NCBI GenBank assembly: GCA_001602925.1
Contig: LUZT01000011.1
Location: 62,001-126,000, forward strand
Reading direction: 5' to 3'
From: Chlorobiales bacterium Clorobi_01
Lineage (GTDB): Bacteria; Bacteroidota; Chlorobiia; Chlorobiales; Chlorobiaceae
Length of the DNA: 64,000 bases
The notes under the pieces are model-generated. The model was given only the letters and a program-made list of their open reading frames with translations. It searched no databases and was not told where the DNA came from. The translations under genes and the position numbers were made by a program. Positions 18,803 through 28,998 of this stretch are shown one piece after another (positions within the stretch are counted from its first letter, which is position 1; every line of letters starts with the position of its first letter).

Positions 18803-20050
18803 TCAGTGCCGGGCCGCAGCTTCGATCCTTTCGACACGCTGCAACACCGGCGGATGGGAGTAGTTCAGGAAAACGTTGAACGGATGCGGCGTCAGGTTCG
18901 AGAGGTTCTGCCGCGAAAGCTTCTTGAGCGCGTCGGCCAAAAGCGCACCATTTCGATACGTTGTGACAGCGTAGTGATCAGCCTCGAATTCGTTGCGCCG
19001 TGAAAGCATCTGCATCAGAATCGAAATGATGAACTCCACCGGATTGTAGAGCAGCATGAAGAAAAGCAGGCTCGCGTAGACCGAAGTCTCCTGCATGGCG
19101 AAGGCATCAAAGAGCATCCGGTTGTTCATGAAGAGTGAGAGCAGGTAAAAAACCACGCCGAGGTTGAGCATACTGAGCACCATCGACATGAGAATGTGCT
19201 TCTTCTTGAAGTGGCCGATTTCATGCGCCAGCACGGCGACCAGCTCGCCGGTCGAGTGGTTTTTGATGAGCGTGTCGAACAGCGCAATGCGCTTGTTCTT
19301 GCCGAATCCGGTGAAAAAGGCGTTGCCCTTCGCCGAGCGTTTGGAGCCGTCCATGACGTAGATTCCGGTGAGCGGAAAGCGCACCTCGGCGGCGTAATCC
19401 ATGATCGACTTGCGCAGCTCGCCATCTTCGAGCGGCTCGAACTTGTTGAACATCGGCATGATCCAGGTCGGCGCAACATATTGCAGAAGCAGACTGAACG
19501 CTGTCACGCCCCCCCACGCCCAGAGCCAGCCGAGCGGCCCGGCGCTCTGGAAAAACCAGAGGATCGCCGCCAGCACCGGTGTGCCGATCAGCACGGCAAG
19601 CAGAAGCGTCTTGATGAGATCAATTACGAACACCTTCGGCGTGGTCTGGTTGAAACCGAAGCGCTCTTCGAGCACGAAGGTGTGGTAGATGCTGAACGGC
19701 AGGTCGGCAACGCTCTGAAACAGCAGCAGCGCGCCGATGTAGAGCACGCCGTTGATGACCGGATCGAAGCCCCACGCGCGGATAAGCTGGTCGAGCGCGT
19801 TGAAGCCGCCCGCGAACCAGAAAACAAGCAGCAGGGCGAGATCGAAAGTCGAGCTGATAAGTGAGAATTTGGTGTTGGCCCGGAGGTACTCCTGCGAACG
19901 GCGATAGTCCGCCGGATCATACACGTCGCGAAACGCCTCAGGAAGCGTCGGCAACGCAGCACGGAGGTTCAAAAGATCGGCGGCAAGTTTGATGAGCCAG
20001 GTGCCGATAAGCGTAAAAAGAATGATTTGGCCGAACAGGTTCATCATCAT
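18803..20050 (-). CDS. M48 family membrane metallopeptidase (Ste24/CAAX protease type)
   Basis: 415 residues with several membrane helices. It has the zinc motif HEIGH at 276-280 and the third-ligand motif EFEAD at 354-358. The N-terminal DVYDPADYRRSQEYLRA is typical of the Ste24-like M48A branch. It probably cleaves membrane or membrane-associated proteins from the cytoplasmic face and acts in envelope quality control. It sits between aguB (6 bases apart) and aguA (32 bases apart), in the same transcriptional run, without an obvious functional link to polyamines. Confidence 0.92.
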   Translation of the reverse strand: MMMNLFGQIILFTLIGTWLIKLAADLLNLRAALPTLPEAFRDVYDPADYRRSQEYLRANTKFSLISSTFDLALLLVFWFAGGFNALDQLIRAWGFDPVINGVLYIGALLLFQSVADLPFSIYHTFVLEERFGFNQTTPKVFVIDLIKTLLLAVLIGTPVLAAILWFFQSAGPLGWLWAWGGVTAFSLLLQYVAPTWIMPMFNKFEPLEDGELRKSIMDYAAEVRFPLTGIYVMDGSKRSAKGNAFFTGFGKNKRIALFDTLIKNHSTGELVAVLAHEIGHFKKKHILMSMVLSMLNLGVVFYLLSLFMNNRMLFDAFAMQETSVYASLLFFMLLYNPVEFIISILMQMLSRRNEFEADHYAVTTYRNGALLADALKKLSRQNLSNLTPHPFNVFLNYSHPPVLQRVERIEAAARH

Positions 20051-20056
20051 AACGGT

Positions 20057-20932
20057 TTATTCGTCGATCCAGCGCCGCGTGATGTCGCCATAGGAGTCGA
20101 TCCTGCGGTCGCGCATGAAGGGCCAGTGCGAGCGGTAAAAGCCGATCTTCGAGAGGTCGCAGTCGGCGTAGAGAATCTCCTCCCTGTTGTGGGCCGCCTC
20201 GGCAATCACCTGACCGAAGGGATCGGAGACGAAGCTGTTGCCCCAGAACTCGAGTTCGCCCTCCGTGCCCGCACGATTGGCGGCGGCGACAAACACACCG
20301 TTTGCCACGGCGTGACCGAGATGTGAGGTTTTCCACGCCTGCCGCTGGCTCGCGCGAACCTCCTGCGAGGTCTCGGAGGTGGCCCAGCCGATGGCCGTGG
20401 GATAGAAGAGAATATCAGCTCCGCGCAGCGCCGTAAGTCGCGCGGCTTCGGGGTACCACTGATCCCAGCAGATCAGGACGCCGATCGTGCCAAATTTCGT
20501 ATCGAACACCTTGTAACCGAGGTCGCCGGGCACAAAGTAGAACTTCTCGTAGAAACCGGGATCGTCGGGAATGTGCATCTTGCGGTACTTGCCGAGGTAG
20601 CTGCCGTCAGCATCGATCACCGCCGCCGTGTTGTGGTGCACCCCTTTGGCGCGAATCTCAAAGAGCGAAGCCACGATCACCACCCCAAGTTCGGCGGCCA
20701 GCTCCTGCAAGGCAGCGGTCGACGGGCCGGGAATCGGCTCGGCGTATCCAAACGGCTCGTACTCCTCGGTCTGGCAGAAGTAGAGCGTGGTGAACAGCTC
20801 CTGAAGGCAGACGATATTGGCCCCGCCCGCGGCAGCCTGGCGGATGCGCTCCTGCGCTTTCCTGAGGTTTTCCTGCGGATTCTCAACGCAGCTCATCTGG
20901 ACGAGCGCTATGCGAACCTGATCGGTATTCAT
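20057..20932 (-). CDS. aguB: N-carbamoylputrescine amidase
   Basis: 291-residue nitrilase-superfamily enzyme with triad E45 (CLQELFTTLYF), K118 (YRKMHIPDDPGFYEK) and C155 (LICWDQWYPEAAR). The CQTEEYEPFGYAEPIPGPST and HIPDDPGFYEK stretches are typical of AguB. It releases putrescine, CO2 and ammonia from carbamoylputrescine. The open frame extends 59 codons upstream into menA; the ATG at 20932, overlapping the menA stop by 4 bases, restores the standard N-terminus and indicates translational coupling. Confidence 0.93.
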   Translation of the reverse strand: MNTDQVRIALVQMSCVENPQENLRKAQERIRQAAAGGANIVCLQELFTTLYFCQTEEYEPFGYAEPIPGPSTAALQELAAELGVVIVASLFEIRAKGVHHNTAAVIDADGSYLGKYRKMHIPDDPGFYEKFYFVPGDLGYKVFDTKFGTIGVLICWDQWYPEAARLTALRGADILFYPTAIGWATSETSQEVRASQRQAWKTSHLGHAVANGVFVAAANRAGTEGELEFWGNSFVSDPFGQVIAEAAHNREEILYADCDLSKIGFYRSHWPFMRDRRIDSYGDITRRWIDE

Positions 20933-21852
20933 GGACGAAAAATCGAAATGATATTGGGAATGACAAGCCCGAGCGAAAAGAGTAAGCCGTGCACGGTGAG
21001 CACCTTGCCGGTGCCAGCCAGCACCGCATTCAGCGCCCGGCCCTCGGAAGCGTAGAGCGTGCGCACCATGCCGATGGCGAGCGGAATGCTCAGCAGACTC
21101 AGAAGGCACCAGGGCGAATAACCGGTGTTAATCATATAAAACGGAACGAGATAGGCCAGCACCGCAAGCGCGACGTACAGAGCGCGGGCCGCCGGAGCGC
21201 CGATGCGGGCCGGAAGCGTCATCTTGCCAACCTTCCGGTCGGTGTCGATGTCGCGGATATTGTTGACGAGCAGGATGCAGACCGAGAACGCGCCGGGCGC
21301 AGCTGCGGCCACGAGCACCTCCATCGGCAGCGAAAGCGCCTGAACATAATAGGTGCCGCCGACCGCCACAAGGCCGAAAAAGATGAAAACGAACACATCG
21401 CCAAGCCCGGAATAGGCGATCGGAAACGGTCCGCCGGTGTAAGCCCAGGCGAAGAGCAGCGAGAGCACGCCAATCAGCAAAATCGGCCAGCCGCCGATGG
21501 CGACGAGATACAAGCCAAGCACGAACACCGAAATACCGAGTACGATCGAGACGCGAATCATCGTCTGTTCGGTGATGATGCCAGCCGCCACGGTGCGCGT
21601 CGGGCCGAGCCGCTCGGCGGTGTCGGCCCCCTTGCGGAAGTCGTAAATCTCGTTGATGAAGTTCGTGGCGATCTGGATGCCGAGTGCGCAGATGAGCGCC
21701 ACCAGCGCAGGAAGCGGTTTGAAGACGCCACTGGCCGCCGCGAGAGCCGAACCGATCACCACCGGCATTGCGCCAGCCGGAAGGGTTTTCGGGCGGATGG
21801 CCAGCATCCAGGCCTGAAACGCCGATGGTTTTGAGGAAATTGAAACGGACAT
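20929..21852 (-). CDS. menA: 1,4-dihydroxy-2-naphthoate polyprenyltransferase
   Basis: 307 residues, UbiA superfamily, with about eight to nine membrane helices. The prenyl-diphosphate/Mg site is the conserved NFINEIYDFRKGADTAERLGP stretch, and a second Asp-rich loop follows (NNIRDIDTDRKVGK). It attaches the polyprenyl tail in menaquinone biosynthesis; green sulfur bacteria make menaquinone-7 and chlorobiumquinone as electron carriers. The gene lies 4 bases from the FNR gene and overlaps aguB. Confidence 0.93.
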   Translation of the reverse strand: MSVSISSKPSAFQAWMLAIRPKTLPAGAMPVVIGSALAAASGVFKPLPALVALICALGIQIATNFINEIYDFRKGADTAERLGPTRTVAAGIITEQTMIRVSIVLGISVFVLGLYLVAIGGWPILLIGVLSLLFAWAYTGGPFPIAYSGLGDVFVFIFFGLVAVGGTYYVQALSLPMEVLVAAAAPGAFSVCILLVNNIRDIDTDRKVGKMTLPARIGAPAARALYVALAVLAYLVPFYMINTGYSPWCLLSLLSIPLAIGMVRTLYASEGRALNAVLAGTGKVLTVHGLLFSLGLVIPNIISIFRP

Positions 21853-21856
21853 AAAC

Positions 21857-22972
<1,116 letters not shown>

Positions 22973-23293
22973 TTAGCTGTCGGACTTTTTCAGGTAGATC
23001 ATGCCCTCCGGATCGACCATGCCATAGAGAATGGCGACAAGCAGATTCTGGTCGTCGAATTCGTGGATTTCAACATGCACGGCCTCCTGCTTGGCCACCT
23101 GGTCGCCCGCATCGTTCTTGAAGTAGAAGACCGCCCTGACGCCGCCATGCGGAGTTTCGCCGCTGAACAGATAGGTGCCGTCACTCTGTTCGTCGAGAGC
23201 GCAACCGGGCTGGCTGGACTCGATGGGACAGCTTGCGCACTGGGAATAGAACCCCTCTTCGGATTCTGCAAAATCGCAAACAGGAAATTTCAT
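22973..23293 (-). CDS. Hypothetical small cysteine-bearing protein
   Basis: 106 residues, no signal peptide. Four cysteines cluster near the N-terminus (C6, C19, C22, C31) in the pattern C-x12-CASC-x8-C, suggesting a metal or iron-sulfur site. They are followed by a beta-rich acidic domain (TYLFSGETPHGGVRAVFYF and VHVEIHEFDDQNLLVAILYGM). I do not recognise the family. It lies 33 bases upstream of the FNR gene on the same strand and is divergent from hisF, so it could be co-transcribed with FNR and have a redox role; that is inference. Confidence 0.7.
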   Translation of the reverse strand: MKFPVCDFAESEEGFYSQCASCPIESSQPGCALDEQSDGTYLFSGETPHGGVRAVFYFKNDAGDQVAKQEAVHVEIHEFDDQNLLVAILYGMVDPEGMIYLKKSDS

Positions 23294-23422
23294 GACAGTT
23301 TCTCTTTTTCTGTTGGCTGCTTTGAATGCGGCTCAATATAAGAAGACTTTGATATATTGCGGCAGATTCAAAGTCATCCGATGTACCGGGCCGCTGTCCG
23401 GCCAACAAACAGTATCGCGCAC

Positions 23423-24178
23423 ATGTTAGCCAAACGCATCATACCCTGCCTTGACGTCCGCGACGGACGGGTGGTCAAAGGCATCAACTTCGAAGGCCTC
23501 AGGGATGCCGGTTCGATTCTCGAACAGGCCCGCTTTTATAACAATGAAATGGCCGACGAACTGGTCTTTCTCGACATCTCCGCATCGCTGGAATCGAGAA
23601 GGACAACCCTCGAAGAGGTACTGAAAGTTTCAGGCGAGGTGTTCATTCCGCTCACGGTCGGCGGCGGCATCAGCTCTGTCGAGCGGGCGCGCGACGCCTT
23701 CCTGCACGGCGCGGACAAGGTGTCGGTCAATACGGCGGCGGTCAGCGAACCGGAGCTGATCTCGCGCATCGCCGAAAAGTTCGGCTCTCAGGCGGTGGTG
23801 GTGGCGATTGACGTGAAAAAGGTCGATGGGCGGTACATCGTTCATACTCATTCGGGCAAAAAGCCGACGGAGTACGAAGCGGTCGAATGGGCGCACAAGG
23901 TGCAGGAGCTTGGCGCGGGCGAGATTCTCCTGACCAGCATGGATCGCGACGGCACGCAGGAGGGATACGACAACGAAATCCTCAAAATGATCTCGACCAC
24001 CGTGCACATTCCGGTGATCGCCTCCGGCGGCGCAGGCAACCTCGAACATCTCTACCGGGGATTTACGGATGGCCACGCCGACGCTGCGCTCGCGGCCTCG
24101 ATCTTCCACTTCCGCACCTACTCCATTCGCGAAGCCAAGGAGTACCTGCGCGAACGGGGAATCACGGTCAGGCTCTGA
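23423..24178 (+). CDS. hisF: Imidazole glycerol phosphate synthase, cyclase subunit
   Basis: 251 residues, a TIM barrel with the phosphate-binding and catalytic motifs [12 protein letters not shown] (Asp 11), [31 protein letters not shown] and [11 protein letters not shown]. With HisH it makes IGP and AICAR in histidine synthesis. The frame extends 22 codons upstream, but the ATG at 23423 gives the invariant [11 protein letters not shown] start. It stands alone; hisH is not in the window. Confidence 0.97.
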   Translation: MLAKRIIPCLDVRDGRVVKGINFEGLRDAGSILEQARFYNNEMADELVFLDISASLESRRTTLEEVLKVSGEVFIPLTVGGGISSVERARDAFLHGADKVSVNTAAVSEPELISRIAEKFGSQAVVVAIDVKKVDGRYIVHTHSGKKPTEYEAVEWAHKVQELGAGEILLTSMDRDGTQEGYDNEILKMISTTVHIPVIASGGAGNLEHLYRGFTDGHADAALAASIFHFRTYSIREAKEYLRERGITVRL

Positions 24179-24361
24179 TCGACCAGACGCGCCGCGATCT
24201 TCCCTGATTGCGGCTCCCCCACTAAAGGCGTTAAGGAAATAAAGACGCTTCGGCGGTTGTAAAGCAACGCCATCACGCAATATTACCGGAGAGGACAACA
24301 TATCCCGCCAGGATAGTCAGCTCATCTTCCGGAAAGAGGTATACCGTTATTGTGCAGCCGA

Positions 24362-24380
24362 CGCACTGGAACGAAGTGCG
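24362..24380 (-). terminator. Hairpin just beyond tatA
   Basis: A 6-bp perfect stem CGCACT/AGTGCG with a 7-base loop lies 4 bases past the tatA stop on the minus strand. There is no T tract, so it is a weak candidate. Confidence 0.35.
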
Positions 24381-24383
24381 GCG

Positions 24384-24596
24384 CTACGCTTTCGGCTCTG
24401 AACTTCCAGCCTGCTGGACCGTATCTGAAACGCCATCGACCGCTTTGTGAAACTCCGACTCGATATCGGCCTGCGCTTTCTTGAACTCCTTGATGCCCTT
24501 GCCAAGACCTCTGGCCAGTTCCGGAATTTTCTGGCCGCCAAACAGGATCAGTATAACCGCTAAAATAAGTAACAGCTCAGGCCCACCAACATCCAT
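24384..24596 (-). CDS. tatA: Sec-independent protein translocase TatA/E
   Basis: 70 residues. A short N-terminal extracytoplasmic stretch precedes a single membrane helix ([14 protein letters not shown]). The conserved [23 protein letters not shown] hinge and amphipathic helix follow, ending in an acidic, disordered tail. It forms the pore-like component of the twin-arginine translocase exporting folded cofactor proteins. No tatC is nearby. Confidence 0.93.
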   Translation of the reverse strand: MDVGGPELLLILAVILILFGGQKIPELARGLGKGIKEFKKAQADIESEFHKAVDGVSDTVQQAGSSEPKA

Positions 24597-24914
24597 GACA
24601 AGTACTCCGTTTTGATAAAAAAAAACAAATCCCCTCTCTCTTCACCGTCGCAAAGCGCTGCCGCTCAATCAAAAGGCGTTGGTAATCCGGCCTGAAACCG
24701 GCAGTTGAAGCTCTTTGAAACGAGACCCCGTTCTTTGCCCCTAAGGTAGTACGCACGACACGTGATTATTCTTTCATTTGACACCACTTCTTTTTTCCTT
24801 TTGCGGATTTTATCGGGCCAAAAGTGCGTTGGAGGTTTTTTTCGGGTGTTGACGTCGAAAAAATTGCGACGAGACAACACTATTCAGCTAAACGATGAAC
24901 AGGCGAGGTAAACC
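24597..24914. other. Intergenic region between tatA and the lipoprotein gene
   Basis: 318 bases that must hold the two divergent promoters. The stretch 24765-24860 is rich in A and T runs. No protein-coding evidence: a 71-codon minus-strand frame at 24665-24880 has no recognisable features. Confidence 0.5.
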
Positions 24915-25499
24915 ATGAGAACACGTTTCTGGATTTTTTCGATGATCGCCCTGCTGACGCTTGCGGGGTGTTCCAACTACCAGGTCGTCAGCGATTACGA
25001 CCGCACCATTCCCTTCGAGCGCTACAAAACCTACCGATGGAGCGATAAAGGCAGCGCTGGAATCAGCGACGACATTCTTGCCAGCAATCCGCTGATCTAC
25101 AAAAACATCAAATCAGTGGTTGACCGTGAACTGGCCACCAAAGGCTTCGTGCTGAAAGCATCCGGTCCAGTCGATTTCACGGTCTTTCCTCACGCACGAG
25201 TCCGCGAGCGGGTGGTTATCGAGCCGAGCGGATTCGGTTACGGCGGCGGCTACTACCCCGGCTGGGGACGGCGCAGCTACCCGCCCTACTGGTACGATCC
25301 CTACCCATACCCGGCGTTCAGCCACTATGAAGAGGGCACACTCATCATCGACATCATCGATTCCAGAAGCGGCGAAGTGGCCTGGGCCGGCATCGCGCGA
25401 GGCATCCTGAAGGATTACGATTCATCCGTGCAGATGCACCGCGACCTCGACGAAGTGCTCACAAAAATCATGGCCAAATTCCCGCCGGTGGTGAAATAA
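24915..25499 (+). CDS. DUF4136-like lipoprotein
   Basis: 194 residues. A signal peptide with a lipobox (LTLAGCSN, Cys at about 19) predicts a lipid-anchored periplasmic or outer-membrane protein. The mature part has the DUF4136 pattern: DYDRTIPFERYKTYRWSD near the start, a middle YGGGYYPGWGRRSYPPYWYDPYPYP tyrosine/proline/glycine-rich loop, then EEGTLIIDIIDSRSGEVAWAGIARG. The function of the family is unknown. It stands alone. Confidence 0.82.
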   Translation: MRTRFWIFSMIALLTLAGCSNYQVVSDYDRTIPFERYKTYRWSDKGSAGISDDILASNPLIYKNIKSVVDRELATKGFVLKASGPVDFTVFPHARVRERVVIEPSGFGYGGGYYPGWGRRSYPPYWYDPYPYPAFSHYEEGTLIIDIIDSRSGEVAWAGIARGILKDYDSSVQMHRDLDEVLTKIMAKFPPVVK

Positions 25500-25639
25500 G
25501 GAGCAACGGCCTCGATTTTGTAGGGGCAAGTCTCGCGCCTGCCCTGTCCTCCGTTCTGCGACTTGCACCATGATGGTTCATTGGATATTTTTTCATTTGC
25601 CCGAACGAAAATACCTGAAGACAAACAGGAATACTAGAT

Positions 25640-25864
25640 ATGACAGCGAGCGCCGAAAAAATAATGAACGATGCCCTCAGACTAACCCCCGTTGAAAGGG
25701 CAGAAATGATTGAGCGACTCTTTCAGAGTTTCGACAATCATCGCAAAGCCGAGATCGATGCTGCGTGGGCTGCTGAATTCGAGTCGAGGCTCGACGCTTA
25801 CAAAGAAGGCAAAATCAAAGCGTCGCCGGTCGAAGAGGTAATGGCAAGAATCAACAAGAGATGA
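25640..25864 (+). CDS. Addiction-module antitoxin (Unstab_antitox type), first copy
   Basis: 74 residues with the layout of short addiction-module component proteins: a helical start ending in LRLTPVERAEMIERLFQSFD, then IDAAWAAEFESRLDAYKEGKIKASPVEEVMARI, the toxin-wrapping C-terminal part. A second protein of the same layout follows 19 bases later, and only one toxin gene follows that. Either this copy is an orphan that lost its toxin or both proteins regulate the module. Confidence 0.8.
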   Translation: MTASAEKIMNDALRLTPVERAEMIERLFQSFDNHRKAEIDAAWAAEFESRLDAYKEGKIKASPVEEVMARINKR

Positions 25865-25883
25865 ACATTTAGCGAAAACAATC

Positions 25884-26087
25884 ATGGAACAAGCATTATT
25901 AGATCGAGCGTTGGCAATGTCGCCAAATGAACGGGTTGAATTCGCGCAACTTATTCTGGCAAGCATTGAGCACGAAGACGAAAAAATCAGGCAAAAGTGG
26001 ATTACTGAAGTCAAAGACAGAATGGCGGCCGTAAAGTCTGGTAAAGCGAAATTAATCGATTTTGACAGCTTGTACCATGAAGATTAG
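25884..26087 (+). CDS. Addiction-module antitoxin (Unstab_antitox type), second copy
   Basis: 67 residues, similar in plan to the preceding gene: LAMSPNERVEFAQLILASIE, then IRQKWITEVKDRMAAVKSGKAKLIDFDSL. It overlaps the toxin start by 11 bases, the usual coupled arrangement, so this copy is the likely cognate antitoxin. It would neutralise the ParE-like toxin and probably autorepress the operon. Confidence 0.85.
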   Translation: MEQALLDRALAMSPNERVEFAQLILASIEHEDEKIRQKWITEVKDRMAAVKSGKAKLIDFDSLYHED

Positions 26088-26370
26088 AATTCATGAGCTT
26101 GCAGCTCACGAATTGGATGAGGCTATTGAATGGTATGAACTTCAATCCAGAGATCTTGGCAAGCATTTCAGGAGAATTGTCAGAGAGCAGGTTAAAACCT
26201 TAGCCAGAAATCCGACTTGGTATCTCAAAGAATCCGATGATATTTATAAGGCATTCATCCCAAGATTTCCCTATAAAATATTGTACACCGCAGAAGAAAA
26301 TGAACTTGTAATTTGGGCAATCGCCCACATGCATCGAGAACCAAGATATTGGCAAAACAGGTTAAGCTGA
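26077..26370 (+). CDS. RelE/ParE superfamily toxin
   Basis: 97 residues. N-terminal strand and helix IRIHELAAHELDEAIEWYE, then GKHFRRIVREQVKTLARNPTWY, the FIPRFPYKILYTAEENELVIWAIAHMHREPRYW core and a short tail, all typical of ParE/RelE toxins (YafQ/HigB-like fold). The ATG at 26077 is chosen over an upstream TTG because it overlaps the antitoxin in the classical way. Target (ribosome-bound mRNA or gyrase) cannot be decided. Lower GC than neighbours suggests acquisition. Confidence 0.87.
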   Translation: MKIRIHELAAHELDEAIEWYELQSRDLGKHFRRIVREQVKTLARNPTWYLKESDDIYKAFIPRFPYKILYTAEENELVIWAIAHMHREPRYWQNRLS

Positions 26371-26398
26371 CAATCTGACTCTCCCTACCTCCAACACA

Positions 26399-26425
26399 AA
26401 AAGCGGCCTGTCAAAGGCCGCTTTT
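26399..26425. terminator. Bidirectional terminator between toxin module and phosphoketolase
   Basis: Perfect 10-bp stem AAAAGCGGCC/GGCCGCTTTT with a 7-base loop. A runs and T runs on both sides let it serve the convergent genes on either side. Confidence 0.9.
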
Positions 26426-26444
26426 CTTTTCATATCACATCAAA

Positions 26445-28820
26445 TCACTCCTCCCACTTCCAGTCTCTCACCTCCGGCATATCCTCGCCATATTTCGTGA
26501 TGTACTCCTTGTGCTCGATCAGGCGGTCGCGGACGTATTGTTTGATGTACGCTGCCTTCGGCCTGAGGCTCGGCACGCGGTTGACGACATCGGCGACGAG
26601 GTGGAAGCGGTCGAGGTCGTTGATCACCACCATATCGAACGGCGTGGTGGTGGTGCCCTCCTCCTTGTAACCGCGCACGTGCAGATTCGGATGGTTGGTG
26701 CGACGATACGTCAGTCGGTGGATCAGCCACGGGTAGCCGTGATAGGCGAAGATGATCGGCTTGTCTGTGGTAAACATGTCGTCGAAATCGCGGTCGGCTA
26801 GGCCGTGCGGGTGCTCCTCCTTCGGCTGGAGAGTCATGAGATCGACCACGTTGACCACCCTGATCTTCAACTCCGGCGCGAGTTTGCGCAGAATCTTGAC
26901 GGCGGCCAGCGTTTCGAGCGTCGGCACGTCGCCCGCACAGGCCATCACCACGTCCGGTTCGCCCTCACCCGCGTCGTTCGAGGCCCACTCCCAGATGCCG
27001 ATGCCGCTGGTGCAGTGCCGCACGGCGGACTCCATGTCGAGCCACTGCCACGCGGGCTGCTTGCCTGCCACGATCACGTTGATGTAGTTACGCGAGCGCA
27101 GGCAGTGGTTGGTCACCGACAGCAGCGAGTTGGCGTCCGGCGGCAGATAAACGCGAATCACGCTCGACTTCTTGTTGACCACGTGGTCGATAAAGCCCGG
27201 ATCCTGATGCGAAAAGCCGTTGTGATCCTGCCGCCACACGTGCGAGGTCAGGAAATAGTTGAGCGAGGCGATGGGCCGCCGCCACGGGATTTCGGTATCG
27301 GTCACCTTGAGCCACTTGGCGTGCTGGTTGAACATCGAGTCGATGATGTGAATGAACGCCTCGTAGCAGGAGAAAAAGCCGTGGCGTCCGGTGAGCAGGT
27401 AGCCTTCGAGCCACCCCTGGCAGGTATGCTCGGAAAGAATTTCCATCACGCGGCCATTGTGCGAAAGATGATCGTCGGACGGAATCATCTCGGCCATCCA
27501 GGTGCGGTTGGTCTCCTCGAACAGCTCGCCGAGACGGTTCGAGGCGGTCTCGTCCGGCCCGAAGACGCGGAAGTTGGCCTCTTTCTGGTTGAGCTTCATG
27601 ATGTCGCGCAGAAAGCGGGCCATCGGCTTTGGCGCTTCGGCCTCCACTGAACCGGGTGATGGCACGTCGAGCGCATAGTCGCGGAAATCGGGCATCCGCA
27701 GCTCCTTGAGCAACAGGCCGCCGTTGGCGTGCGGAATGTCGCCCATGCGCTTCTTGCCACGCGGAGCCAGCTCCTGCAACTCAGGAAGAAGAACGCCATC
27801 CGCTGTGAACAGCTCTTCGGCACGGTAGCTTTTCAGCCACGTTTCGAGCAGCTCCATGTGCTCCGGATTGTCTCGCACCGTGCTGAACGGCACCTGGTGT
27901 GAACGCCAGTTCCCCTCGGCGGGTTTGCCGTCAACCACCTTCGGCCCCGTCCACCCTTTCGGAGAGCGAAACACGATCATCGGCCACATCGGTCGCTCGG
28001 TCACGCCATCGACCCGCGCCCGGCGCTGGATTTCGGCGATCTCATCGAAGCAGCGGTCCATCGTCGCAGCCATCATCTGGTGCATCGTCGCCGGGTCATC
28101 CCCCTCAACGAAGTACGGTTTGTAGCCGTAGCCGATCATCAGTTTCTCCAGCTCCTCGTGCGAAATGCGCGCCAGCACCGTGGGGTTGGCGATCTTGTAG
28201 CCGTTCAGGTGCAGAACCGGCAGCACCGCCCCGTCGCGCTTCGGGTTCAGGAACTTGTTGCTGTGCCACGCCGTCGCCAGCGGCCCCGTCTCCGCCTCGC
28301 CATCGCCGATGACGCAGGCTGTGACAAGATCGGGATTGTCGAACACCGCGCCGTAAGCGTGCGACAACGCATAGCCCAGCTCGCCGCCCTCATGGATCGA
28401 TCCCGGCGTTTCGGGAGCCACGTGGCTCGGAATACCGCCCGGAAACGAGAACTGCCGGAACAGCCGCTTCATGCCCGCCTCGTCGAACGACACGTCGGGA
28501 TAGTACTCGCTGTAGGTACCCTCCATCCATACGTTCGCCACCAGCGCAGGCCCGCCATGCCCCGGCCCGGCAATATAGACGATGTCGAGGTCACGGTTCC
28601 GGATGATACGGTTCAGGTGCACGTAGAGGAAATTGAGGCCGGGAGTGGTGCCCCAGTGGCCAAGCAGACGGGGCTTGATATGCTCTTTGGAAAGCTGTTC
28701 CTTCAGGAGCGGATTGTCCATCAGGTAGATTTGTCCGACGGAAAGATAGTTCGCTGCCCGCCAGTAAGCGTTCATCAGATCGAGTTCGCGAGGGGAAAGC
28801 GGAGTCGTCGTTTCATTCAT
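26445..28820 (-). CDS. xfp: Phosphoketolase (xylulose-5-phosphate/fructose-6-phosphate)
   Basis: 791 residues, the normal length. A thiamine-diphosphate enzyme that splits xylulose-5-P or fructose-6-P with phosphate into acetyl-phosphate plus an aldose phosphate. Hallmarks: [18 protein letters not shown], the [10 protein letters not shown] segment, the ThDP/Mg motif [22 protein letters not shown], and the C-terminal [17 protein letters not shown]. An in-frame extension to 28928 is ignored; [14 protein letters not shown] is the normal start. Acetate kinase lies upstream on the same strand; the two would convert sugar phosphate to acetate with ATP gain, for example when glycogen is used in the dark (inference). 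Confidence 0.95.
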   Translation of the reverse strand: MNETTTPLSPRELDLMNAYWRAANYLSVGQIYLMDNPLLKEQLSKEHIKPRLLGHWGTTPGLNFLYVHLNRIIRNRDLDIVYIAGPGHGGPALVANVWMEGTYSEYYPDVSFDEAGMKRLFRQFSFPGGIPSHVAPETPGSIHEGGELGYALSHAYGAVFDNPDLVTACVIGDGEAETGPLATAWHSNKFLNPKRDGAVLPVLHLNGYKIANPTVLARISHEELEKLMIGYGYKPYFVEGDDPATMHQMMAATMDRCFDEIAEIQRRARVDGVTERPMWPMIVFRSPKGWTGPKVVDGKPAEGNWRSHQVPFSTVRDNPEHMELLETWLKSYRAEELFTADGVLLPELQELAPRGKKRMGDIPHANGGLLLKELRMPDFRDYALDVPSPGSVEAEAPKPMARFLRDIMKLNQKEANFRVFGPDETASNRLGELFEETNRTWMAEMIPSDDHLSHNGRVMEILSEHTCQGWLEGYLLTGRHGFFSCYEAFIHIIDSMFNQHAKWLKVTDTEIPWRRPIASLNYFLTSHVWRQDHNGFSHQDPGFIDHVVNKKSSVIRVYLPPDANSLLSVTNHCLRSRNYINVIVAGKQPAWQWLDMESAVRHCTSGIGIWEWASNDAGEGEPDVVMACAGDVPTLETLAAVKILRKLAPELKIRVVNVVDLMTLQPKEEHPHGLADRDFDDMFTTDKPIIFAYHGYPWLIHRLTYRRTNHPNLHVRGYKEEGTTTTPFDMVVINDLDRFHLVADVVNRVPSLRPKAAYIKQYVRDRLIEHKEYITKYGEDMPEVRDWKWEE

Positions 28821-28918
28821 CAGTATTGTTGATTTGATAGTTGTTTTATGCTGAGTCCGGAGTTCATCCGGAACTCTATTTTCCGATCTTACAATCAAGT
28901 GCTTCACGTTAAACGAGC

Positions 28919-28948
28919 AGGGCGGCACCAGTGAACCGGTGCCGCCCT
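28919..28948 (-). terminator. Hairpin between ackA and xfp
   Basis: 11-bp stem (AGGGCGGCACC/GGTGCCGCCCT) with an 8-base loop, 51 bases beyond the ackA stop and about 100 bases before the xfp start. The T tract on the minus strand is poor, so it may attenuate rather than separate the two genes. Confidence 0.6.
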
Positions 28949-28998
28949 CCTTTCGTCATTCAATGCCAAACCGGTAACCACACCATATCGGCATCACA

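Noticed and set aside
24665-24880. 71-codon minus-strand frame between tatA and the lipoprotein gene
   Set aside because: No ribosome binding site or domain; it occupies the only space available for the divergent promoters.
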